A stretch of DNA of 64,000 nucleotides, taken from Prauserella aidingensis. Its GTDB lineage: Bacteria; Actinomycetota; Actinomycetes; Mycobacteriales; Pseudonocardiaceae. The position numbers and the translations under genes are program-made. Positions 17,642 through 27,198 of this stretch are shown in pieces (the first letter of the stretch is position 1; each line of letters opens with the position of its first letter). The stretch covers positions 262,238-326,237 of the forward strand of contig NZ_JAMTCN010000003.1 of the NCBI RefSeq assembly GCF_024171865.1, in the 5' to 3' direction. The notes under the pieces were generated by a model, which worked only from the letters and a program-made list of their open reading frames with translations, had not been told where the DNA came from and ran no database searches.

Positions 17642-19585
17642 GTGCGACTCGTCCGGTTTTCGACCCGTCCCGCGCAGATCTCGCCGGACATCCGCGCCGC
17701 CCTGACGTCCCTGGGTCGCGGCGACGACCGGGTCGGCGGCGTCGGACTGGTGGGCGTGCAGCCTCCCGAGACCGACGCACCGGTCGACGCCGTGGTCGTC
17801 ACGGCACACGGCGTCGTGGTCGTCGCCGGTGTGGACCTGCCGGACCCGGCCATCCGGCTCGAGGCGCCGCTGCACGGCGTGTGGAAGGCCGACGACTGGC
17901 CGCTCACCCGCGGCGAGGACGGGTCCGGACCGGACGCGGGGAACCCGGCCGAGGACGCCCTCGCACTGTCGGAGCAGGTGGCCCGCCGGGTTCGGACCAC
18001 GGTGGGCTCCGCCGAACTCGCCGTCGGAACGGTCATCGCCGTGGGCCCGTTCGTCGAACACGTCGAACAACCCGCCGACGAGCTCTCCGGCCCGGTGCGC
18101 ATCGTGTATCCGACCTCGACGAGCCTGCTTGCCTCCATCGTGTCCCTGTCCGGGGCACCGCGGCCGCTCACGGTCGCGCAGGCACGCGCCGTCATCACCG
18201 CCCTGTCCCCGGACACCGAGCTCGACGACGACGCACTCGCAGGCGAGGGCTTCGCCGGCCACGACGACGCCGCGGTCACCGCCGGCCACGCCGCCACCGG
18301 CGCGCCCGCTGCGGCGGCGCCCGCCGCGGCCCCGGCGCCGAACGCCGCCGCGGAGGCCACGGCCACCCCCGACACGCACGCCACCACGGACACCCACGCC
18401 GCCACGGACGCGGTCGCCACCACGGAGGCGGCCGGCGCTTCCGGTGGGGCCGACCCGCTGACCGACGACGCCGACACCGAAGCCCTCACCCCGGCGACCG
18501 GTGAGGCTCGCCCCGGCCCCGCAACCGACGCGGCCGCCGGCCACACCACACAGAGCCCCACCACACAGAGCTCCACCACGCAGAGCTCCACAACACACAG
18601 CCCAACCACGCAGAGCCCCACAGCGCCGAGCCCCGCCCCGGCTCCGGGGGCGGCTCCGACTCCGACTCCAACTCCGGGGACGGCGACCGTGGCGGCGAAC
18701 CACTCGGACTCGCCGTCGGCCCGTGCCGCGGCACCGGCCCCGCCCGCCCCGACGTCCGGGCCCGCCGCCCCGCAGCCGGCCACGCCCCGGCGGACACGGA
18801 CCGGCGACGCACCGACCTCCGCCGTGACGACGGCACCGTGGCAGCCCTCGCAGGCTCCTGAGCACCCGGCTTCACCCGCGAGTGCGGCCCCGGCTCCGCA
18901 GGCGGGTCGGCCCGTCGCTCAGCCCGGTACGGCCCAGCAGCCGCACGCGGTCCCGGGGGCTGCGGCGCGAGCAGGCCTCCCGCCCGCACCGCGCCGCACG
19001 GCTCGCCCGGCGTGGTGGCGGCGGTTGTCGGCGCAGACGTGGCGATGGATCGCGGCCGGCGCGGCGTTCGTCGTGGCAGTCGTCGTGATCATCACGTTCA
19101 CCGCGATGAGCGGCGGTGACACCGACGACGGGCCGGTCCGCACGAGTGCGGGCGGACTGGAGTTCACCCAGCACGCGGCTCAGCTCACCGAGGAGTGCGC
19201 CGACCACGCGGTGGGCGACCTGAGCGTGGCACTCGCCGACGGCGGATGCACGGAACTGCGTCGCGGCAGCTTCGCCACCACGGTCCGCGGAACCGACGTC
19301 GCCGTGTCGGTCGCCGCTCTCACCTTCGCCGACAGACAGGCGGCGCAACGCTTCCTCGAGGTCGCCGACACCCCGGGAACCGGCACGATCCGCGACCTCG
19401 CGACGACCTCGGGCCGGTGGGCGCCGCCCGCGCCGGACTGGTCGGGGGCCGCGTACGTGAGCGATCTGGAAGGGCGCACGGTGCGGCTCGTGCTGGCGTC
19501 GCCGCGCGATCGCGCCTCGGCCGAGTCGCCCGAGGTCACCGAAGCCGCGGAAGCAGCGCTCGGCCTGGTCAAGCTGAACGACTGA
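17642..19585 (+). CDS. large single-pass membrane protein with a Thr/Pro/Ala-rich linker
   Basis: A 647-aa protein of unknown function. The N-terminal domain (1-210; MRLVRFSTRPAQISPDIRAA, VDAVVVTAHGVVVVAGVDLP) looks folded and cytoplasmic. Residues about 215-455 are low-complexity Ala/Thr/Pro and include five TTQS(P/S)-type pentapeptides. A membrane segment (WIAAGAAFVVAVVVIITFTA, about 470) leads to an extracytoplasmic domain of roughly 150 residues with two cysteines (EECAD, GGCTEL). The architecture resembles actinobacterial surface or signalling proteins, but no known domain is recognised. GTG start at 17642. Divergent from DUF3145. Confidence 0.75.
   Translation: MRLVRFSTRPAQISPDIRAALTSLGRGDDRVGGVGLVGVQPPETDAPVDAVVVTAHGVVVVAGVDLPDPAIRLEAPLHGVWKADDWPLTRGEDGSGPDAGNPAEDALALSEQVARRVRTTVGSAELAVGTVIAVGPFVEHVEQPADELSGPVRIVYPTSTSLLASIVSLSGAPRPLTVAQARAVITALSPDTELDDDALAGEGFAGHDDAAVTAGHAATGAPAAAAPAAAPAPNAAAEATATPDTHATTDTHAATDAVATTEAAGASGGADPLTDDADTEALTPATGEARPGPATDAAAGHTTQSPTTQSSTTQSSTTHSPTTQSPTAPSPAPAPGAAPTPTPTPGTATVAANHSDSPSARAAAPAPPAPTSGPAAPQPATPRRTRTGDAPTSAVTTAPWQPSQAPEHPASPASAAPAPQAGRPVAQPGTAQQPHAVPGAAARAGLPPAPRRTARPAWWRRLSAQTWRWIAAGAAFVVAVVVIITFTAMSGGDTDDGPVRTSAGGLEFTQHAAQLTEECADHAVGDLSVALADGGCTELRRGSFATTVRGTDVAVSVAALTFADRQAAQRFLEVADTPGTGTIRDLATTSGRWAPPAPDWSGAAYVSDLEGRTVRLVLASPRDRASAESPEVTEAAEAALGLVKLND
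18545..18619 (+). repeat. five tandem 15-bp repeats encoding TTQSP-like units
   Basis: Units related to ACCACACAGAGCCCC repeat five times in frame inside the linker of the 17642-19585 gene, encoding TTQSP, TTQSS, TTQSS, TTHSP and TTQSP. Thr/Ser/Pro repeats of this type are potential O-mannosylation regions in actinobacteria. Copy number is likely to vary between strains. Confidence 0.8.
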
Positions 19586-19674
19586 GCAGCCGCGACCAGT
19601 CTCCACCATTGTCACGCACCGTCACGACACCTCTCGACCCGAACAGGCGTAGAGGGACTTTTCGGACATCCTGA

Positions 19675-19705
19675 TTGCCCTGTTCGAGTGGTATGCCGGT
19701 ACAGT
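19675..19705 (+). promoter_or_regulatory. possible promoter of the acyltransferase gene
   Basis: TTGCCC (19675-19680) and TACAGT (19700-19705) are separated by 19 bp, giving a leader of about 90 bases before the ATG at 19802. The spacing is slightly long, so this is tentative. Confidence 0.35.
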
Positions 19706-19801
19706 CTGCTCCGTTTGATGAGCGCGGGTTGATTCGCTGCGGGATTCGGGACCCGCGGTCGAGAGCCGTGTGCCTGCGCCGGAGCGACGGAGACGACGCG
19801 G

Positions 19802-21889
19802 ATGACCACCGCCGACACGCGCCCGACCACCGAACCCCGCACCCGGCCGGGCCTCACCGGATGGTGGAGCGCCGCACCGGGCGCCGAACGGACGTTCCGG
19901 CCGGAACTGCAAGGTCTGCGAGCGATCGCGGCACTGCTGGTCGTGGCGTATCACGTCTGGCTCGACCGGATCTCCGGCGGCGTGGACGTCTTCTTCGTCG
20001 TCTCCGGGTTCCTCATCACCGGCCAGCTGGTGCGTGCTCGCTCACGCGGGCGCATCGCGTTCCGGCCGTTCTGGGGCCGGATGATCAAGCGGCTGTTCCC
20101 CGCCGCGTTGCTCGTGCTGGCGGCCACCATGGTCGCCGCCTACCTGTGGCTGCCGGAACACCGCTGGTTCGCCACGATCCGTGAGGTCGTCGCGGCGGCG
20201 CTGTATCTCGAGAACTGGCAGCTGGTGGCGACCTCCGCCGACTACTTCGCCGCCCGCGACGAGGCGAGCCCGACGCAGCACTACTGGTCACTGTCCATCC
20301 AGGGGCAGTTCTACGTGGCGTGGCCGCTGCTGATCGCGTTTCTCGGACTGCTGGCCGCCCGATCCGGGTGGAGCCTGCGCAGGACCGTGTTCGGTTCGCT
20401 GTTGACGATCGGCGCGGGATCGCTGGCGTACTCGGTGTGGCTGACGGCCGCGGACCAGCCGTTGGCGTACTTCACGTCGTTGACGCGGATCTGGGAGTTC
20501 GCGCTCGGCGGGCTGCTGGCACTGGTCATCGACCGGATCGCGCTGCCACGGGCGTTGCGGCTCGTGCTGGGCTGGCTGGGCGTGGCCGGGTTGGTCTCGT
20601 GTGGTCTGATCCTGCAGGTCGGTAGCGTGTTCCCGGGTTACGCGGCGCTGTGGCCCACGATGTCGGCGGTGTTCGTGCTGGTCGCGGGCGCCACGGCCAG
20701 CCCGCTGGGCGCCGACCGGTTCCTGTCGTCGCGGCCGGTCTCCTACCTGGGCGACATCAGCTACGCGCTGTACCTGTGGCACTGGCCGGTGCTGATGTTC
20801 TACCTGATCGTCCGGGACCGGACCGAGGTCGGCCCGCGAGGCGGCGCGGTGATCATCGCCGCGTCACTCGTCCTCGCCGTCATCACGTATCACCTGGTCG
20901 AGAACCCGGTGCGGCGGTCGAACATCGGAGTGACGAAGCCGTGGCGGGCCTACTCGCTGGGCGCGGCGATGCTGGTCGTGGTCCTCGGACTGGCGACGGT
21001 CTGGCAGGTGCACACCCTCGACAGGGCGTCGTTCACGCAGCACGCCGACGACCCCGACCACCCCGGCGCGCTGGTGGTGCGCCACGACGCCCCGCTGTAC
21101 GACCCGCGTCACGACGTCGTCCCACCCGCCGCGGCGCTCGACGACGAGTACTACCTCCTCGAACCGGACGGCGACTTCGACTGCAGCACCTCGCCGCGTT
21201 CCGACGAGGTGGAGATCTGCGTCAAGGAGCCGACGGGTACGCCCACCCGGACGATCGTCACCGTCGGCGACTCGCACGTGTTGCAGTACGGCGCGGCGTT
21301 CGAACCGCTCGTGGACCGCAACGACTGGCGGGTCGTCACGCTGTACAAGCGCGGCTGCGCCTTCAGCGCGGGGGACTACCACCTCAACGGCATGCCCATC
21401 CCGCCCGACTGCGCCCGGTGGAACGACGCGGTACTGCCGGAGATCCTGGAGCTCGACCCGGACGCGGTGTTCTCGATGGCGACCCGCGACGCGTATCCCG
21501 GACTGACCGAGTCGACGCCCGAGAACTACGTCGTCCAGTGGCGGCGCGTCGCCGACGCGGGGATCCCGCTCGTGCTCGCTCGGGACAACCCGCGGTTCCG
21601 CGACTGGGAGCCCTCCGCGTGCGTGCTGAAACACGGCTACGACGCCGACCGATGCACCCGGCCGCGCGCCGAGATCTACGCGCCCGAACCGCCGTACGCC
21701 GCGCTGGCCGACCTGCCGCCGGAGATTCACTTCCTCGACCTGACCGACCGGCTCTGCCCGGGCGACACCTGCGAACCGGTGATCGGCAACGTCCTCGTGT
21801 ACCGCGACGACGACCACCTGACGCAGACCTACCAGACCACCATGGCGACGGTTCTCGAGGAACGGATGGTCGACGCGCTGGGCTGGTGA
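19802..21889 (+). CDS. acyltransferase-3/SGNH cell-envelope O-acyltransferase
   Basis: A 695-aa protein of the OafA/YrhL class that transfers acyl groups to envelope glycans. The N-terminal half is the acyltransferase-3 membrane domain with about ten segments. Its hallmark start FRPELQGLRAIAALLVVAYH contains the catalytic-type histidine, and SGGVDVFFVVSGFLITGQL follows. After a last membrane segment near residue 400, the C-terminal extracytoplasmic domain is SGNH-like, with the serine in VTVGDSHVLQYG and a closing DDDHLT segment carrying Asp/His. Length is normal for the fused class. It is followed after 28 bp by a convergent flavoprotein gene. The acyl acceptor is unknown. Confidence 0.92.
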   Translation: MTTADTRPTTEPRTRPGLTGWWSAAPGAERTFRPELQGLRAIAALLVVAYHVWLDRISGGVDVFFVVSGFLITGQLVRARSRGRIAFRPFWGRMIKRLFPAALLVLAATMVAAYLWLPEHRWFATIREVVAAALYLENWQLVATSADYFAARDEASPTQHYWSLSIQGQFYVAWPLLIAFLGLLAARSGWSLRRTVFGSLLTIGAGSLAYSVWLTAADQPLAYFTSLTRIWEFALGGLLALVIDRIALPRALRLVLGWLGVAGLVSCGLILQVGSVFPGYAALWPTMSAVFVLVAGATASPLGADRFLSSRPVSYLGDISYALYLWHWPVLMFYLIVRDRTEVGPRGGAVIIAASLVLAVITYHLVENPVRRSNIGVTKPWRAYSLGAAMLVVVLGLATVWQVHTLDRASFTQHADDPDHPGALVVRHDAPLYDPRHDVVPPAAALDDEYYLLEPDGDFDCSTSPRSDEVEICVKEPTGTPTRTIVTVGDSHVLQYGAAFEPLVDRNDWRVVTLYKRGCAFSAGDYHLNGMPIPPDCARWNDAVLPEILELDPDAVFSMATRDAYPGLTESTPENYVVQWRRVADAGIPLVLARDNPRFRDWEPSACVLKHGYDADRCTRPRAEIYAPEPPYAALADLPPEIHFLDLTDRLCPGDTCEPVIGNVLVYRDDDHLTQTYQTTMATVLEERMVDALGW

Positions 21890-21917
21890 CGCGGCCGCCA
21901 CCGGAACGGAGGCCGCC

Positions 21918-23324
21918 TCACAGGCCGTACTCCTCGAGCAACCGGAGCCACACCTCGCTGATCGTCGGGAAGGCGGGCACCGCGTGCCACAACCGGTGCA
22001 GCGGGACCTCCCCGACGACGGCGATCGTCGCGGCGTGCAACAGCTCGGCGGTGTCGGGGCCGACGAACGTCATGCCGAGCAGTACGTCACGCCGGGTGTC
22101 GACGATCGCGCGCAACCTGCCCCGATAGTCGTCGGCGTGCAGCGCGGACCCGGCGACCGCGATGTCGAGTTCCACGGCGCGTTGTCCCGGCCCTGCCGTC
22201 TCGCGCAGGCCGACGGACGCCACCTCGGGATCGGTGAACACCACCTGCGGCACGGCGTGGTGGTCGGCCGTCGCCGTGTGCTCACTCCACGGTGACGCGT
22301 TCACCGTGTCCCCGCGCGCCGCGGCGGCGACGACGTCACCCACGATCCGCGCCGCATACTTACCCTGATGCGTCAACGGTGCACGCCCCGTGACGTCACC
22401 GGCGGCGTAGAGCCACCGTCCGTCCACTCCGGACACGGAGCCGTGGTCGTCGACCGGCAACGACCCGCCGGGCTCCAGCCCCACGGTGTCGAGTCCGAGG
22501 TCGGCCGTGGCGGGCTTGCGTCCCGTGGCCACCAGCAGCCGGTCCGCATCGAGCGTGCCGGCGCCGTGGGTGATCCGCACGACACCCGGGCCGGATCCAT
22601 CTACTGGGGACACCCGCTCGACGGCCGTGTCCGGATGCACCCGGACCCCGTCGGAGCGCAGACCGTCGGCGACCGCGTCGCCCGCGAAGGCCGGATAACC
22701 GGGCAACGGCCGCGGACCGGTCATGAACAGGTGCACCTCGGCGCCCAGTCGTGCCCACGCCTGCGCCATCTCCGTCCCGACGACACCACCGCCCAGCACC
22801 GCGAGCCGCCCCGGCACGGTCGACGACGTGGTCGCGTCGCGCGACGTCCACAGTAGCTCGCCGGGCACCTCCCCGAGCCCGTCCACCGACGGCATCCTGA
22901 CCACGCTGCCGGTGCACACGATCACCGCCTGCCGAGCGTGGAACACGTCACCGTCGACGGTCACCTCGCGCTCGCCGGTGATCCGCGCGTGGCCGCGTAC
23001 CGGTTCGATGCCCGCACTGCGCACCCACTCGACCTGCCCGTCGTCGTCCCCGCCGTGGGTGAACGCGTCCCGTCGGGCGAACACGGCCGCCGGGTCGAGT
23101 CCGCCTGCGTCGTCGACCCCCGGCATCCGCCGCACGGCCGACAGCAGATTTCCCGGCCGCAGCAACGCCTTGCTGGGGATACACGCCCAGTAGGAGCATT
23201 CGCCGCCGAACCGTTCGTGATCGACGAGCGCCGCGGTCAACCCTCCGGCGACGGCGCGGGCGGCCGCGTTCTCCCCCACCGGTCCGGCTCCGATCACCAC
23301 GACGTCGTACCCGCGCTGTGCCAT
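21918..23324 (-). CDS. FAD/NAD(P) pyridine nucleotide-disulfide oxidoreductase (Lpd/Mer-like)
   Basis: A 468-aa flavoprotein. The FAD Rossmann motif is VVVIGAGPVGENAAARA. The redox pair is CSYWAC in FGGECSYWACIPSKALLR, with Cys-x4-Cys spacing as in lipoamide dehydrogenase and mercuric reductase. A second Rossmann motif, AVLGGGVVGTEMAQAW, binds NAD(P)H. A dimerisation domain follows, but the usual C-terminal HPT/HAH active-site histidine region reads LWHAVPAFPTISEVWL, which retains His. The substrate cannot be fixed; this SYWAC subgroup is common in actinobacteria. ATG start at 23324. Divergent from the Lsr2-like gene across 133 bp. Confidence 0.88.
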   Translation of the reverse strand: MAQRGYDVVVIGAGPVGENAAARAVAGGLTAALVDHERFGGECSYWACIPSKALLRPGNLLSAVRRMPGVDDAGGLDPAAVFARRDAFTHGGDDDGQVEWVRSAGIEPVRGHARITGEREVTVDGDVFHARQAVIVCTGSVVRMPSVDGLGEVPGELLWTSRDATTSSTVPGRLAVLGGGVVGTEMAQAWARLGAEVHLFMTGPRPLPGYPAFAGDAVADGLRSDGVRVHPDTAVERVSPVDGSGPGVVRITHGAGTLDADRLLVATGRKPATADLGLDTVGLEPGGSLPVDDHGSVSGVDGRWLYAAGDVTGRAPLTHQGKYAARIVGDVVAAAARGDTVNASPWSEHTATADHHAVPQVVFTDPEVASVGLRETAGPGQRAVELDIAVAGSALHADDYRGRLRAIVDTRRDVLLGMTFVGPDTAELLHAATIAVVGEVPLHRLWHAVPAFPTISEVWLRLLEEYGL

Positions 23325-23457
23325 ACCGTCGAGCGCACACCACCGCGCGGTCGTCCGCAACCCGGCAACTACCCTCGCTGCAGGAGCAGACAGCGCGGGC
23401 GATCGGCCCGCGGTAGGCGGGAACGCCTGCGCCCACACGAAATTGCGGAGGACGTTG

Positions 23458-24303
23458 GTGGCACGGAACACGGCGGTCGAGGTGCTCGACGACATCAGTG
23501 GCGAACCCGCGCAGGAGACGGTGCGTTTCGCTCTCGATGGCGTTCACTACGAGATCGATCTGGCGACGGCCAACGCCGAGGTTCTGCGCACGACCCTCAC
23601 CCGCTACGCCGACAGCGGACGCCGCACCGGAGGGCGGAAACGGCCGCGGCGGCTGATCACCTCCCGCTCGGCCGCCACTGCGAAGGCGCCGGCCGCCAAG
23701 ACGGCGGCCCCCAAGACGGCGACGACAAAGGCCACGACAAAGAAGACCACCGCCAAGAAGGTGGCGGGCGGCGAGGCGGCGGAGAAGGCCGCGACGAAGA
23801 CGACGACCAAGGCCACGAAGTCGGCCACAGCGAACACCGCGGCGACGAAGACCACGGCGAAGAAGACCGCCGCGGCGAAGAACACGGGTGCAGCGAAGTC
23901 CGGTACGGCCGAGAAGGGCACCACGACGACCAAGGCCAAGGGCACGTCCTCCACGAGCGCCGCGGCGAAGAAGACGACCACCTCCACTACGGCGAAGACG
24001 GGGACGGCGAAGGCGGCCACGCCGAAGGCGACGGCGAAAACAGCCGCGAAGACCGGTGCGGCGAAGACCACCACGAAGGCGGCGGCCGAAACAGGAACGA
24101 CGAAGCGGGGCACCAAGGCCGCCGGCACGGCCGGTGGCAAGAAGACGACCAACGCGGCGGACACCACCGCGAAGAAGAGCGCCGGGAAACCTGCCGCCCG
24201 GAAGCCGACGACCCGGAAGTCTGCGGGCACGACGCCGCAGCCCGCAGCGACGGGGCACGCGAAGCCGCAGGTCCCTCAGGTCACGTTCTCGGCGGCCCGC
24301 TGA
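23458..24303 (+). CDS. Lsr2-type dimerisation domain fused to a histone-H1-like Lys/Ala/Thr tail
   Basis: A 281-aa predicted nucleoid protein. Residues 1-65 align with the Lsr2 dimerisation domain: TAVEVLDDISGEPAQETVRF, ALDGVHYEIDLATANA, YADSGRRTGGRKRPRR. In Lsr2 this is followed by a compact DNA-binding domain with an RGR AT-hook-like loop. Here that domain and RGR are absent. Instead about 210 residues of low-complexity Lys/Ala/Thr repeats follow (AAKTAAPKTATTKATTKKTT and similar), like histone H1 or the HupB tail. The GTG at 23458 has GGAGG 6 bases upstream. The strand is unusually A-rich for this genome. Probably a DNA-bridging or compaction protein with non-specific charge-based binding. 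Function is inferred. Confidence 0.82.
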   Translation: MARNTAVEVLDDISGEPAQETVRFALDGVHYEIDLATANAEVLRTTLTRYADSGRRTGGRKRPRRLITSRSAATAKAPAAKTAAPKTATTKATTKKTTAKKVAGGEAAEKAATKTTTKATKSATANTAATKTTAKKTAAAKNTGAAKSGTAEKGTTTTKAKGTSSTSAAAKKTTTSTTAKTGTAKAATPKATAKTAAKTGAAKTTTKAAAETGTTKRGTKAAGTAGGKKTTNAADTTAKKSAGKPAARKPTTRKSAGTTPQPAATGHAKPQVPQVTFSAAR

Positions 24304-24327
24304 GCCGACCGGCCGGCGACCCGGCGG

Positions 24328-25719
24328 TCACAAGCTCTTGAGCTCTTCGACGATGCCGCCGACGGACTCCTTGGCGTCGCCGAACAGCATCGCCGTCTTC
24401 GGATCGGTGAACAGGGCGTTGTCGATGCCGGCGAATCCCGAGCCCATCGAGCGCTTCAGCACGATCACCGACCGGCTCGAGGTGACGTGCAGGATCGGCA
24501 TGCCGTAGATCGGCGAGTTCGGGTCGGACTGCGCGGCGGGGTTGGTCACGTCGTTCGCGCCGATCACGAGCGACACGTCCACCTGTGGGAACGCCGAGTT
24601 GCTCTCGTCCATCTCCTTGAGCGACTCGTACGGTACGTCGGCCTCGGCGAGCAGCACGTTCATGTGCCCCGGCATACGCCCGGCGACCGGGTGCACGGCG
24701 TAGGCGACGTCGATGCCCTTCGCCTCGAGCAGGTCGGCCATCTCCCGAACGGCGTGCTGCGCCTGGGCGACCGCCAGCCCGTAGCCGGGCACCACCATGA
24801 CGCGGCCCGCGTAGGCGAGCTGGATCGCCGCGTCGGCAGCGCTGGTGCTGCGCACGGGGCGGTCCCCGCCGCCGCCCGCGGCCACGGCACCGCCGCCACC
24901 GCCTGAGCCGAAACCGCCCGCGAGGATCGCCGGGATGGAGCGGTTCATCGCCTGCGCCATGAGGTTCGTCAGGATCGACCCGGACGCGCCGACGATCATG
25001 CCCGCGACGATCAACGCCGTGTTGTCCAGCGCGAGGCCCATCGCCGCGGCCGACAGCCCGGTGAACGCGTTGAGCAGCGAGATCACGACGGGCATGTCCG
25101 CACCGCCGATCGGCAGCACCACCATGACGCCGATCAGTCCTGCGGCGACGAGCACGCCGATGATCAGCCATTCGGACCGCCCGCCCGCGGCGATGATCAC
25201 GGCGCACGCCAGAGCCGCCGCCAGCAGGACGATGTTCAGCGGCTGCTGGAGCCTGCCGAGCGTCACCGGCCTGCCGGGGAGGAGTTCCTGCAGTTTGCCG
25301 AACGCGACACCCGACCCCCAGAACGACACCGAGCCCACGATCGCCGCGAACAACGACGCGATCGCCACGTACAGCGGTTCGGCCTCGTAGCCGGTCGTCA
25401 CGCGGAACTCCACCCACGCGATGAGCGCGACCGCACCGCCGCCGACGCCGTTGAACAGCGCGACCATCTGCGGCATCGCCGTCATCTTCACGCGGCGCGC
25501 CGCCGGGACGCCGATCACCGCTCCGATGCCGAGTCCGAGCGCGATCAGCAGCCAGTTGCCCATGCCGGGCTGCAACAGCGTCGCGACGACGGCGACCGTC
25601 ATGCCCGCCGCGGCGATCCAGTTGCCCCTGACGGCCGTGCGCGGGCCCGTCATCCCCATGAGCCCGTAGATGAACAGCACGAACGCGACGATGTAGCCCA
25701 CGGAGACGAGCGTGGTCAC
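24328..25719 (-). CDS. pntB: NAD(P) transhydrogenase subunit beta
   Basis: A 463-aa membrane subunit of proton-translocating transhydrogenase, which interconverts NADH/NADP+ and NAD+/NADPH with proton movement. About eight to nine membrane segments lead to the C-terminal NADP-binding domain, with MVVPGYGLAVAQAQHAVREM, YAVHPVAGRMPGHMNVLLAE, VIGANDVTNPAA and the closing MLFGDAKESVGGIVEELKSL. The Gly-rich linker GGFGSGGGGGAVAAGGGG between the two parts is longer than usual. GTG start overlaps the pntAB stop (GTGA). Last gene of the three-gene operon, ending 24 bp from the convergent Lsr2-like gene. Confidence 0.96.
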   Translation of the reverse strand: MTTLVSVGYIVAFVLFIYGLMGMTGPRTAVRGNWIAAAGMTVAVVATLLQPGMGNWLLIALGLGIGAVIGVPAARRVKMTAMPQMVALFNGVGGGAVALIAWVEFRVTTGYEAEPLYVAIASLFAAIVGSVSFWGSGVAFGKLQELLPGRPVTLGRLQQPLNIVLLAAALACAVIIAAGGRSEWLIIGVLVAAGLIGVMVVLPIGGADMPVVISLLNAFTGLSAAAMGLALDNTALIVAGMIVGASGSILTNLMAQAMNRSIPAILAGGFGSGGGGGAVAAGGGGDRPVRSTSAADAAIQLAYAGRVMVVPGYGLAVAQAQHAVREMADLLEAKGIDVAYAVHPVAGRMPGHMNVLLAEADVPYESLKEMDESNSAFPQVDVSLVIGANDVTNPAAQSDPNSPIYGMPILHVTSSRSVIVLKRSMGSGFAGIDNALFTDPKTAMLFGDAKESVGGIVEELKSL

Positions 25720-26048
25720 TGCCCGCCCTCCTTGCCCGCGCCGGAGCCGCGTTCGCCCGGCCGCCGTTCGCCGGGCCGTTGCTTGAACATGCCGAGCATG
25801 CGGTCGGTGACGAGGAACCCGCCGACCACGTTGATCATGCCGAAGGCGATGGCCACGACGAGCAGGATCTTGTTCAGCACCCCGTCGACGCCGTGGCCGA
25901 GCACGATCAGCCCGCCGAGCAGCACGATGCCGTGGATGGCGTTCGTGCCGGACATCAGCGGGGTGTGCAGCGTGTTCGGCACCTTGGAGATCACGGTGTA
26001 GCCCACGAATCCGGCGAGCACCAGGATCGCGATGCTTTCGATCGGCAC
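25716..26048 (-). CDS. pntAB: NAD(P) transhydrogenase subunit alpha, membrane part
   Basis: A 110-aa protein with three membrane segments (IAILVLAGFVGYTVISKV, AIHGIVLLGGLIVLGHG, ILLVVAIAFGMINVVGGFLV). It corresponds to the membrane part of PntA, encoded separately as in many actinobacteria and Rhodospirillum. SKVPNTLHTPLMSGTNAIHG is the diagnostic segment. The tail is Arg/Gly-rich. GTG start abuts the pntAA stop (TAG followed directly by GTG), and its stop overlaps pntB. Confidence 0.95.
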   Translation of the reverse strand: MPIESIAILVLAGFVGYTVISKVPNTLHTPLMSGTNAIHGIVLLGGLIVLGHGVDGVLNKILLVVAIAFGMINVVGGFLVTDRMLGMFKQRPGERRPGERGSGAGKEGGQ

Positions 26049-27161
26049 CTACGCCACCTCCTCCGGCGTGCCGGCGACACAGGCGCCGGCGACGATCTCG
26101 TCGGCCGGGTCGACGGCGAACCGGCCTTCGGCGTCCACGAGCAGTTCGACCAGTTCCACGAGGTTGCGCGCGTACAGCTCGCTGGCGTGCAAGGGCATCC
26201 CGGCGGGCAGGTTGAGCGGCGAGCTGATCGTCACACCGTCGACGTCGACGTCCTCGCCCGGCCGGGTCAGCTCGCAGTTGCCGCCGGTCGCGCCCGCCAG
26301 GTCGACGATGACGCTGCCGGGACGCATCCCCCGTACCGCCTCGGCGGTGACGAGGGTGGGCGCGGTGCGGCCCGGAACGAGCGCCGTGGTGATCACGACG
26401 TCGAAGCCGCCGATGGCCTCGGTGAGCCTGCGCTGCTGCTCCGCGCGTTCGTCGTCGGTGAGTTCGCGGGCGTAGCCGCCGTCGCCGATCGCCTCGATGC
26501 CGAGGTCCAGCCACTGCGCGCCCACGGACCGCACCTGTTCGGCGACCTCGGGGCGCACGTCGTACCCCGTGGCCTGCGCACCGAGTCGTTTCGCCGTCGC
26601 GAGCGCCTGCAACCCCGCGACCCCCGCGCCGAGTACGAGCACCGTCGCGGGCGGCACCGTGCCCGCGGCCGTCGTCAGCATGGGAAAGAACCGCGGCGAG
26701 CGCTGGGCCGCCAGCAGTGCGGCGCGGTAGCCGGACACGTTCGCCTGCGACGAGAGCGCGTCCATCGCCTGCGCGCGGGAGATCCGCGGGATCGATTCGA
26801 CGGCGAACGCGGTGATCCCGGCGCGTTCGAGCGCCTCGACCCGGCCGGGCGACCCGAGCGGATCGAGGAATCCGATGAGGACGGTGCCTGCCGCGAGCCG
26901 TTCGATGTCCTCCTCGCCCGGCGGCGTCACCGTGAGCACGATGTCGCTGCGACGGGCGTCGCCGGCGTCACCGCCCCCGAGCTCCGCTCCGGCGGCCGTG
27001 TACAGCGCGTCGGGCAGGCCTGCCCGACTGCCCGCCCCCGGTTCGACCACGACCCGGATGCCCCGCTTGACCAGGCGCTCGGCGAGTTTCGGCACCAGCG
27101 CGACCCGTCGCTCCCCTGGCGCCGTCTCGGTCACGACGCCGACCGTCAGCGGTCCTGCCAC
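26049..27161 (-). CDS. pntAA: NAD(P) transhydrogenase subunit alpha, NAD-binding part
   Basis: A 370-aa soluble NAD(H)-binding subunit of the alanine dehydrogenase/PntA fold. Landmarks are GVVTETAPGERRVALVPKL at the N-terminus, the Rossmann motif VLVLGAGVAGLQALATAKRL, YDVRPEVAEQV, and VITTALVPGRTAPTLV followed by GSVIVDLAGATGGNCE. It works with PntAB and PntB in the membrane complex. GTG start at 27161 with GAGGAGG 9 bases upstream. A 17-bp palindrome lies 38 bp upstream of the start and may control the operon. Confidence 0.96.
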   Translation of the reverse strand: MAGPLTVGVVTETAPGERRVALVPKLAERLVKRGIRVVVEPGAGSRAGLPDALYTAAGAELGGGDAGDARRSDIVLTVTPPGEEDIERLAAGTVLIGFLDPLGSPGRVEALERAGITAFAVESIPRISRAQAMDALSSQANVSGYRAALLAAQRSPRFFPMLTTAAGTVPPATVLVLGAGVAGLQALATAKRLGAQATGYDVRPEVAEQVRSVGAQWLDLGIEAIGDGGYARELTDDERAEQQRRLTEAIGGFDVVITTALVPGRTAPTLVTAEAVRGMRPGSVIVDLAGATGGNCELTRPGEDVDVDGVTISSPLNLPAGMPLHASELYARNLVELVELLVDAEGRFAVDPADEIVAGACVAGTPEEVA

Positions 27162-27198
27162 CTTGCACGTCCTCCTCGTCGAGGAACCGGTCGATCAC

